The position numbers and the translations under genes are program-made. The notes beneath the pieces were generated by a model. The model worked only from the letters and a program-made list of their open reading frames with translations. It ran no database searches and was not told the DNA's origin. 50,431 bases of DNA from Jiangella anatolica (GTDB taxonomy: Bacteria; Actinomycetota; Actinomycetes; Jiangellales; Jiangellaceae): contig NZ_POTW01000045.1 in assembly GCF_003236295.1 (NCBI RefSeq), positions 1 through 50,431 of the forward strand, written 5' to 3'. The stretch's first letter is position 1, and each line of letters starts with the position of its first letter. Below, in pieces: positions 36,015 through 42,455 of this stretch.

Positions 36015-37181
36015 TCAGGCTCCCCAGCCGGCCTGAGCGCCGTCGGCTCGTTCCTCCGCGATCCGCTCGAAGTAGCCGGAGCGCTGGTAGGCGGCGATCG
36101 GGTCGGGGTCCAGGCCGTCGTCCTCGCGCAGCGACGCGAGCAGCGGGCGGACGTCGGTGTTGTAGGCGTCCATCAGCACCGCGTTGGCGCCGAGCACGTC
36201 GCCGTCGGCCTGCGCCTTGACCAGCGCGTCCGGGTCGACCAGCAGCGCCTTGGCCAGCGCCTCCTGGACGTTGAGCACCGAGCGGATCACCGCCGGGATC
36301 TTCGGCTCGATGTTGTGGCACTGGTCGAGCATGAAGTTGACCTTCGACTCGGGCCGGTGCGCGTCCTGGCTGACGATCTCGTGCAGGATGCGGAACAGCT
36401 GGAACGGGTCCGCGGCGCCGACCATGAGGTCGTCGTCGGCGTAGAACCGGGAGTTGAAGTCGAACGCGCCGAGCCGGCCGGCGCGCAGCAGCATCATGAC
36501 GATGAACTCGATGTTCGTGCCGGGCGCGTGGTGGCCGGTGTCGAGCACCACGCTCGCGCGGTCGCCGAGCGCGAGGCAGTGCGTCAGCGAGGTGCCCCAG
36601 TCGGGGATGTCGGTGGCGTAGAAGGCCGGCTCGAAGAACTTGTACTCGAGCAGGATGCGGTGCTCGTCGTCGAGGGCGGCGTAGATCGTCGCAAGCGACT
36701 CGGCCAGGCGCTCCTGGCGGTCGCGAAGCGAGTCCTGGCCGGGGTAGTTGAGTCCGTCGGCGAGCCAGATCTTCAGGTCCGTCGAGCCGGTGGCGTGCAG
36801 CACGTCGATGCACTGCAGGTGGTGCTGGACGGCCTTCGCCCGGACGGCGGCATCGGGGTTGGCCAGCGAGCCGAGCTTGTAGTCGTCGTCCTGGAAGACG
36901 TTGCTGTTGATCGCGCCGATCTCGACGCCGAGGTCGCGTGCGTGCGCGGCGAGCGCGGAGAAGTCGTCGACCAGGTCCCACGGAATGTGCAGCGAGACGC
37001 GCGGCGCGGCGCCGGTGTAGCGGTGCACCTGGGCGGCGTCGGCGATCTTCTCGAACGGGTCGCGCGGCACACCCGGCTGGCCGAAGACCTTGAACCGGGT
37101 GCCGGAGTTGGCGAACGCCCAGGACGCCGTCTCGACTCCGAGCGCGCGGATGGCCGCCTTCACATCGTCTTGGGTTCTCAT
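36015..37181 (-). CDS. rhaI: L-rhamnose isomerase (RhaI type)
   Basis: TIM-barrel isomerase converting L-rhamnose to L-rhamnulose. 388 residues. Metal-site residues are likely in EYKFFEPAFYATD, LDTGHHAPGTNIE and AFDFNSRFYADDDL; NFMLDQCHNIEPK follows. The sequence is of the Pseudomonas/Actinobacteria RhaI class rather than E. coli RhaA. ATG 37181 is chosen because GGAGG lies just upstream; a longer frame from 37229 would include the operator. First gene of the operon rhaI-rhaM-aldolase/SDR-isomerase-rhaB, with a LacI-type regulator divergent. Confidence 0.94.
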   Translation of the reverse strand: MRTQDDVKAAIRALGVETASWAFANSGTRFKVFGQPGVPRDPFEKIADAAQVHRYTGAAPRVSLHIPWDLVDDFSALAAHARDLGVEIGAINSNVFQDDDYKLGSLANPDAAVRAKAVQHHLQCIDVLHATGSTDLKIWLADGLNYPGQDSLRDRQERLAESLATIYAALDDEHRILLEYKFFEPAFYATDIPDWGTSLTHCLALGDRASVVLDTGHHAPGTNIEFIVMMLLRAGRLGAFDFNSRFYADDDLMVGAADPFQLFRILHEIVSQDAHRPESKVNFMLDQCHNIEPKIPAVIRSVLNVQEALAKALLVDPDALVKAQADGDVLGANAVLMDAYNTDVRPLLASLREDDGLDPDPIAAYQRSGYFERIAEERADGAQAGWGA

Positions 37182-37204
37182 GCGGTGCCTCCACGGGCGG
37201 GCGT

Positions 37205-37216
37205 TGAACCGATTCA
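37205..37216 (-). promoter_or_regulatory. LacI-type operator of the rha operon
   Basis: TGAACCGATTCA, a 12-bp near-perfect palindrome (one mismatched pair) with the central CG typical of LacI-family sites. On the minus strand it starts a few bases downstream of the expected transcription start of rhaI, an ideal position for repression by the divergent regulator. Confidence 0.7.
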
Positions 37217-37227
37217 GTCTTCCCGTC

Positions 37228-37257
37228 AACCTACGCGGTCCCGTCCTGGCGCGTCAA
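37228..37257 (-). promoter_or_regulatory. rhaI promoter
   Basis: On the minus strand TTGACG (37257-37252), 18 nt, TAGGTT (37233-37228). A second TTGACG overlaps the -10. The predicted start is followed at once by the operator and then GGAGG and ATG 37181. Confidence 0.65.
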
Positions 37258-37293
37258 CCGGCCCGGCCGCCGTCGTCGCCGCGGGCGAGCCGG

Positions 37294-37305
37294 TAAGCTG
37301 CGGCG
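37294..37305 (+). promoter_or_regulatory. Candidate -10 box for leaderless lacI-type regulator mRNA
   Basis: TAAGCT (37294-37299) is followed by 6 nt and ATG 37306, without a Shine-Dalgarno. Confidence 0.4.
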
Positions 37306-38310
37306 ATGGCTGCAGCACCGAACATCCGCGAGGTCGCGCTGCTGGCCGGCGTCTCCGTGGGCACCGTGTCGAACGTGCTCAACCGGCCGGAGCTGGTCGC
37401 CGAGCCGACCCGCGACCGCGTCAACGCCGCCATCGCCGAGCTGGGTTTCGTCCGCAACGACTCGGCCCGCCAGCTGCGGGTCGGCCGCAGCCGCACCCTC
37501 GGGCTGGTCGTGCTCGACGTCGCGAACCCGTTCTTCACCGACGTCGCCCGCGGGGTCGAGGACACCGCCAACCAGCACGGTCTCGCCGTCATCCTCTGCA
37601 ACACCGACGAGGACCCGGCCAAGGAGGCGTCGCACCTCGACCTGCTCGCGGAGATGCGGGTGCAGGGCGTGCTGATCAACCCGATCGACACCGACGGCCG
37701 GCTCACCGCACTGCGCGAGCGCGGCATCCCGGTGGTGCTGTTCGACCGGCTCGGCGACCCCGCGCTGGAGTGCTCGGTGGCGGTCGACGACACGCTCGGC
37801 GGGCGGCTCGCGGCGACCCACCTGATCGAGTCCGGGCACCGGTCGATCCTGTTCGTCGGCGGGCCGCGGTCGCTGCGTCAGGTGCAGGAGCGCTACGAGG
37901 GCGCGGCGGAGGTCGTCGCCGCCGACGGGTCGGCGGAGCTGACGGTGCTGCCGACGACGGCGCTCAACGTGGCGGCCGGGCGGGCGGCCGGTGACCAGAT
38001 CGCGGCGCGGGGCCGCGACACGCTGCCGTCGGCGGTGTTCTGCGCCAATGACCTGCTCGCGCTGGGCGTGCTGCAGGCGCTGACGCATGCCGGCCTGCGG
38101 GTGCCCGGCGACGTCGCGATCGTCGGCTACGACGACATCGACTTCGCGGCGGCCGCGGCCGTGCCGCTGTCGTCGGTGCGCCAGCCACGGCAGCAGCTGG
38201 GCCGGACGGCGGCCGAGCTGCTGCTCGCGGAGACGACCGAGGACGACCACGAGCACCGGCAGGTGGTGTTCGAGCCGGAGCTCGTGGTGCGGGAGTCCTC
38301 GACCCGCTGA
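37306..38310 (+). CDS. LacI-family transcriptional repressor of the rha operon
   Basis: 334 residues. LacI HTH at residues about 6-50: NIREVALLAGVSVGTVSNVLNRPELVAEPTRDRVNAAIAELGFVRN; then the hinge SARQLRVGRSRTLGL and a periplasmic-binding-protein-like effector domain (VILCNTDEDPAKEASHLDLLAEMRVQG, VAVDDTLGGRLAATHLIESGHR, FCANDLLALGVLQAL, VPGDVAIVGYDDIDFA). It is divergent from rhaI across 124 bp containing a matching palindromic operator, so L-rhamnose or rhamnulose is the likely inducer. Its stop is 6 nt from the stop of the next, convergent gene. Confidence 0.93.
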   Translation: MAAAPNIREVALLAGVSVGTVSNVLNRPELVAEPTRDRVNAAIAELGFVRNDSARQLRVGRSRTLGLVVLDVANPFFTDVARGVEDTANQHGLAVILCNTDEDPAKEASHLDLLAEMRVQGVLINPIDTDGRLTALRERGIPVVLFDRLGDPALECSVAVDDTLGGRLAATHLIESGHRSILFVGGPRSLRQVQERYEGAAEVVAADGSAELTVLPTTALNVAAGRAAGDQIAARGRDTLPSAVFCANDLLALGVLQALTHAGLRVPGDVAIVGYDDIDFAAAAAVPLSSVRQPRQQLGRTAAELLLAETTEDDHEHRQVVFEPELVVRESSTR

Positions 38311-38316
38311 CGCCGC

Positions 38317-39261
38317 CTACTCCTGGACGATCGCCTGGATCTCCGCGACCGGGATCGGCGTCGCCTGCCACGGGGTTTCGAACAACGCCGGCACGCCGTC
38401 GAGCTCCATGACCTCGCCGTTCAGCTCGAACCGGACCGTGTAGACGAGCCGCGCCTGGCCCTCGTAGGCCGGCTGCCCGTCGACGGTGACGCTGCCGTCG
38501 ACCGACGCGTGCGGGTACACGTACGTGCAGGCGTCGCTCTGCTCGACGGTGAACGGGCAGGTCAGCGTAGCCGAGCCGTCGCCGGGCTGAACCTCCAGCC
38601 GTTCCGGCGTCGCGATCGCCACCAGGCCGGCCGCCGACGTGCCGGTCAGCTCGCCGGCGTCGGCGCCCTCGGCCCAGTACCAGGTGTCGAGCGTGACGTA
38701 GGCACGCTGCGGCGGGTTGAACGCCAGCTGGAAGTCCGGTGCCACGAGCTGGCCGAAGGCCTGGATCGCCTCCTCCTCCCAGTTGATGACGTCTTCCGGC
38801 GGCTCCAGATACTCCGGCGGTCCGTATCTCACGAGTTCTTCTTCAGGCGGCTGGGTGTAGCACGTTGTCACTGAATAGATCGCGTCCTCGGATGTGCCCG
38901 GCGGCCGCTCCGGCCAGTCCTCGGGGTCCGGCGCCGACGGCGGCGGAGCATAGACATAGCAGCTCACCTCGGCGCTCTCGCAGTAGGACCAGTCGTAGTT
39001 GAAGATCTCCTCGCGGCCGAGGTAGCACTCCGGCTCCGCGTCGCCGCCTCCGCCCTCGTCGTCGCCGCCGCCCTCGTCCCCGCCACCACCCTCGTCGCCG
39101 TCGCAGACGTTGACGTAGTCCCACACGCCGGGGCTGATCTCGACCAGCTCCATGACGCATTCCTCGGCCGCCGCGGGCGTCACGTGCACCGCGGTGATGA
39201 CCATCGTCCCCACCACGGTGACGGCCGCCAGCAGCAGGCCGGTGAGCCGGCGGGTCAGCAT
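38317..39261 (-). CDS. Secreted protein with acidic Gly-rich spacer, unknown function
   Basis: 314 residues from ATG 39261. Signal peptide MLTRRLTGLLLAAVTVVGTMVITAVHVTPAAA, then a Cys-containing segment, a low-complexity run of GDEGGGG-type repeats (about residues 55-80), a Tyr/Pro/Glu-rich part with several cysteines (ECYLGREE, DWSYCES, TTCYTQPP) and a C-terminal domain beginning VTLDTWYWAEG with GDGSATLTCPF and CTYVYPHAS. That C-terminal pattern (W-x-W, GDG, C...CxYxY) is common in secreted actinobacterial proteins of unknown role. It overlaps the upstream lipoprotein gene by 7 bp. Confidence 0.72.
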   Translation of the reverse strand: MLTRRLTGLLLAAVTVVGTMVITAVHVTPAAAEECVMELVEISPGVWDYVNVCDGDEGGGGDEGGGDDEGGGGDAEPECYLGREEIFNYDWSYCESAEVSCYVYAPPPSAPDPEDWPERPPGTSEDAIYSVTTCYTQPPEEELVRYGPPEYLEPPEDVINWEEEAIQAFGQLVAPDFQLAFNPPQRAYVTLDTWYWAEGADAGELTGTSAAGLVAIATPERLEVQPGDGSATLTCPFTVEQSDACTYVYPHASVDGSVTVDGQPAYEGQARLVYTVRFELNGEVMELDGVPALFETPWQATPIPVAEIQAIVQE

Positions 39262-39839
39262 GAGATCTCGCCTTCGGGTTCGATGGGATCGCCGATCAGC
39301 CAGGCGCCGTCGAGCAGCAACGCCTGGAACGCGACCGGATAGACGGTGGGCTTGTCGGGGTTGACCGGCAGCGGCTCGCCGTTCTGCGTCCCCACCCATG
39401 CGCTGTCGTCGACGCACGAACTGACCGTCCCCCGCTCGCCGTCGATCGAAACCGTGGTGTCGTACACCCGCGGCTCGCCGGAGAACCGGATGCCCTCCTG
39501 CTCGTAGGTCTCGGCGGTGTTCAGGTGCAGCGCGATGGTGGACTCGGTCGCGACGCCGGCGAACGCCTCGGGGCTGGTCTCGGGCCCGTTGACCGACGCG
39601 ATCCGGGCGTCCCAGTAGGCCTCGTACGCGGCGAGGACGGCGGCCTCGGCGTCGGCGTCGGCGCCCGCGGCCGGGTCGCCGGACGGCTCGCCCGTGGGCG
39701 CGGCCGTCGGCGTGTCGTCGAGGCCGGCCGGCTCTTCGCCCGCCGACGAGCAGGCGGCGAGGGCCGTGACGGCGGCCAGGGCGGCCAGCGCGCGCGGCGC
39801 GATCGGGGACATCGTCCGGTGACGGCGGGTCCAGGTCAC
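39255..39839 (-). CDS. Putative lipoprotein with NTF2-like domain
   Basis: 194 residues from GTG 39839 (AAGG 8 nt upstream); ATG 39812 is an alternative. A lipobox ALAAC follows a hydrophobic stretch (LAALAAVTALAAC), then a Thr/Pro/Gly-rich linker (DDTPTAAPTGEPSGDPAAG) and a compact domain AVLAAYEAYWDARIASVNGPE...HLNTAETYEQEG...AFQALLLDGAWLIGDPIEPEGEISC resembling an NTF2-like fold. It is likely attached to the outer face of the membrane. It is co-transcribed with the secreted protein gene, which it overlaps; pairs of this sort recur in actinobacteria but are uncharacterised. Confidence 0.72.
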   Translation of the reverse strand: MTWTRRHRTMSPIAPRALAALAAVTALAACSSAGEEPAGLDDTPTAAPTGEPSGDPAAGADADAEAAVLAAYEAYWDARIASVNGPETSPEAFAGVATESTIALHLNTAETYEQEGIRFSGEPRVYDTTVSIDGERGTVSSCVDDSAWVGTQNGEPLPVNPDKPTVYPVAFQALLLDGAWLIGDPIEPEGEISC

Positions 39840-40010
39840 GACCCCGACCTTAACCGAACGGACCGACGGCGTGTCACGAATACATCTCGGCGCCGGGAGC
39901 TGTTGACGAGCGGCCGGGGTCGGGACAAGCCTGTGCCGTGGCGTATGCCGTCCGTTCACCCGGCGGAGGTAGCGTCGCCGCCGTCACATTGCCATGTAGG
40001 GGGTAGAAAT

Positions 40011-42356
40011 ATGCGCCTGACCAGGCGTTTCAACCGTGCCCTCGGCGCTGTCGCCGCCGTGGGCCTGGCCGGGGTCGGGCTCACCGCCGTACCGGCCGAG
40101 GCCGAGCCGGTGCCGATCGACATCCTCGCCACGAACGACTTCCACGGCCGGATCAGCGCGGACGGCCAGTCGGCCGGCGCCGCGGTCCTGGCCGGAGCGG
40201 TCGACCAGCTGCGAGCCGAGAACCCGAACACCGTCTTCGCCGCCGCCGGTGACCTCATCGGCGCGTCGACGTTCACCTCGTTCATCCAGCAGGACAACCC
40301 GACGATCGACGCGCTCAACGCGGCCGGGCTGCAGGTCAGCGCCGTCGGCAACCACGAGTTCGACCAGGGCTACTGCGACCTGATCGACCGCGTCATCCCG
40401 CGCGCGACGTGGGAGTACATCGGCGCCAACGTCGCGGTGCTCCCGGGCGCGGACACCGGCTGCGACACCGACACCGAGATCGCGCCGACCTGGACCGAGA
40501 CGTTCGGCGACGTCGAGGTCGGCTTCGTCGGCGCCGTCACCGAGCACCTGCCCGAGCTGGTCACCCCGAGCGGCATCGCCGCGCTGGAGGTCGGCGACAT
40601 CGTCGCCGCGACCAACGAGTCCGCCGCCGCGCTGAAGGCCGACGGCGCCGACATCGTCGTGCTGCTGGTGCACGAGGGCGCGCCGACCACCGCGTTCGAG
40701 GACGCCGTCGACCCGGGCAACGACTTCGGCGAGATCGTCAACGGCGTCAGCGCCGACGTGGACGCGATCGTCTCCGGGCACACCCACCTCGCCTACAACC
40801 ACAGCGTCGAGGTGCCGGAGTGGGTCGCCGAGGACCGCGACGTCACCACGCGCCCGGTCGTCAGCGCCGGCCAGTACGGCTTCAACCTCAACAAGATCCG
40901 GTTCTCGTACGACGCCGCGGCGAACGGCGGCGCGGGCGCGGTCGTGGATGTCGAGTCCTCGATCCTGCCGCTGACGGAGCGCGACGCCGACGGTGTCTGG
41001 CAGCCGCTGTATCCGGCCGATCAGGCGGTCGGCGAGATCGTCACCGCCGCCGAGGACGCGGCCGAGGAGCTCGGCGCGGCGTCGCTCGGCACCATCACCG
41101 GCGACCTCTTCCGGGCGGCGCAGAACCCGACCGCGGACAACCCGACGCCGGAGAACCGGGGCGGCGAGTCCACGCTCGGCAACTTCGTCGCCGACGTGCA
41201 GCTCGAGGCGGCCCAGGTGACCGACCCGGAGACGCAGATCGCGTTCATGAACCCGGGCGGCCTGCGCGCCGACATCACGTTCGGCAGCAGCGGCGAGGGC
41301 GACCCGGACGGCAACGTCACCTATCGCGAGGCGGCGATCGTCCAGCCGTTCGCGAACACGCTCGTCACCACCACGCTGACCGGCGACCAGCTGGCCCAGG
41401 TGCTGGAGGAGCAGTGGCAGCCGGCGGGCGCGTCGCGGCCGTTCCTCAAGCTGGGCGTCTCGGCCGGCTTCACCTACACCTACGACCCGGACGCGGCCGC
41501 GGGTGAGCGGATCACGACGATGGAGCTGGACGGCGCGCCGATCGACCCGGCCGGCCAGTACCGCGTCGTCGTCAACTCGTTCCTCGCCTCCGGCGGCGAC
41601 AACTTCGCCACGCTGGCCGAGGGCGCCGACTCCACCGACACCGGCCAGGTCGACCTGCAGGCGATGGTGAACTACCTGGCCGACAACTCGCCGGCCTCGC
41701 CCGACCTCGGGCAGCGCGCCGTGGGCGTCAACTGGGTCTCCGACCCCGACGCGGTGTACGCGCCGGGCGACGAGATCGCCGTCGACCTGTCGTCGCTGCT
41801 GTTCAGCCACGGCGAACCGGCCGACGCCACCGCGACGGTGACCCTCGGCGACACCGAGGTGGGCAAGGTCGACATCGACCCGGCGATCGTCGACACCACC
41901 GACGAGGTCGGCCGGGCGCAGGTCCGCGTCACCGTTCCGGAGGCGACGATGCCGGACACGACGGCCGCGGAGGAGACCGCCCTGGTGATCGAGCTGCCGG
42001 AGACCGGAACCACGGTCGCGCTGCCGGTGACGGTCGACTTCGGCGACGACCCCGGCACCGACGACGGGTCCGAGAACGGAGATGAGAACGGCGCCGAGAA
42101 CGGCGATGAGAACGGCGCCGACGACGGGACGGACGACGGCGCCGACGAGAGCGGCGACGAGAACGGGTCCGACGACGGCGCCGACGAGAACGGCGCGGAC
42201 GACGGGACCGAGGACGGCGACGAGCTGCCCGACACCGGTTCGTCCGGCGTGCTCTGGTGGGTCATCGGCGGCGTCGCCGTACTCGTGATCGGCGGCGCGC
42301 TGTTCGCCGTCTCGCGACGCAAGGGCAGCACCGGCGGCGGCGACCAGGCCGTCTGA
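40011..42356 (+). CDS. LPXTG-anchored bifunctional metallophosphatase/5'-nucleotidase
   Basis: 781 residues. Signal peptide (MRLTRRFNRALGAVAAVGLAGVGLTAVPAEA), metallophosphoesterase domain with metal motifs ILATNDFHGR, AAGDLIGAS, VGNHEFDQG, VLLVHEGA and VSGHTHLAYNH, then the 5'-nucleotidase C-terminal domain (NFVADVQLEAA, MNPGGLRADI, REAAIVQPFANTLVT, NSFLASGGDNF). An Ig-like stretch precedes an acidic spacer of Asp/Glu-Asn-Gly repeats (residues about 683-737), the sortase signal L739-P-D-T-G743, a membrane helix and RRK. It removes phosphate from nucleotides at the cell surface. ATG 40011 has GGGGGTAG upstream; a terminator follows the stop. Confidence 0.93.
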   Translation: MRLTRRFNRALGAVAAVGLAGVGLTAVPAEAEPVPIDILATNDFHGRISADGQSAGAAVLAGAVDQLRAENPNTVFAAAGDLIGASTFTSFIQQDNPTIDALNAAGLQVSAVGNHEFDQGYCDLIDRVIPRATWEYIGANVAVLPGADTGCDTDTEIAPTWTETFGDVEVGFVGAVTEHLPELVTPSGIAALEVGDIVAATNESAAALKADGADIVVLLVHEGAPTTAFEDAVDPGNDFGEIVNGVSADVDAIVSGHTHLAYNHSVEVPEWVAEDRDVTTRPVVSAGQYGFNLNKIRFSYDAAANGGAGAVVDVESSILPLTERDADGVWQPLYPADQAVGEIVTAAEDAAEELGAASLGTITGDLFRAAQNPTADNPTPENRGGESTLGNFVADVQLEAAQVTDPETQIAFMNPGGLRADITFGSSGEGDPDGNVTYREAAIVQPFANTLVTTTLTGDQLAQVLEEQWQPAGASRPFLKLGVSAGFTYTYDPDAAAGERITTMELDGAPIDPAGQYRVVVNSFLASGGDNFATLAEGADSTDTGQVDLQAMVNYLADNSPASPDLGQRAVGVNWVSDPDAVYAPGDEIAVDLSSLLFSHGEPADATATVTLGDTEVGKVDIDPAIVDTTDEVGRAQVRVTVPEATMPDTTAAEETALVIELPETGTTVALPVTVDFGDDPGTDDGSENGDENGAENGDENGADDGTDDGADESGDENGSDDGADENGADDGTEDGDELPDTGSSGVLWWVIGGVAVLVIGGALFAVSRRKGSTGGGDQAV

Positions 42357-42378
42357 GCACGGAGCACAGAGGAACGAC

Positions 42379-42413
42379 ACGTGGCGCCCCGCTCACCCGG
42401 CGGGGCGCCACGT
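42379..42413 (+). terminator. Terminator after the 5'-nucleotidase gene
   Basis: Perfect 14-bp stem, ACGTGGCGCCCCGC (42379-42392) with GCGGGGCGCCACGT (42400-42413), loop of 7 nt, 22 nt after the stop. No T-run. It lies 43 nt before the nuclease ATG. Confidence 0.75.
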
Positions 42414-42455
42414 CATCCCGAGGCCCCGATCCCTCGATCCCGAAAGGCGCCACCG

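Noticed and set aside
42057-42221. CRISPR-like direct repeats
   Set aside because: The repeats are in frame, encode an acidic spacer before an LPXTG signal and have no spacers of uniform length.
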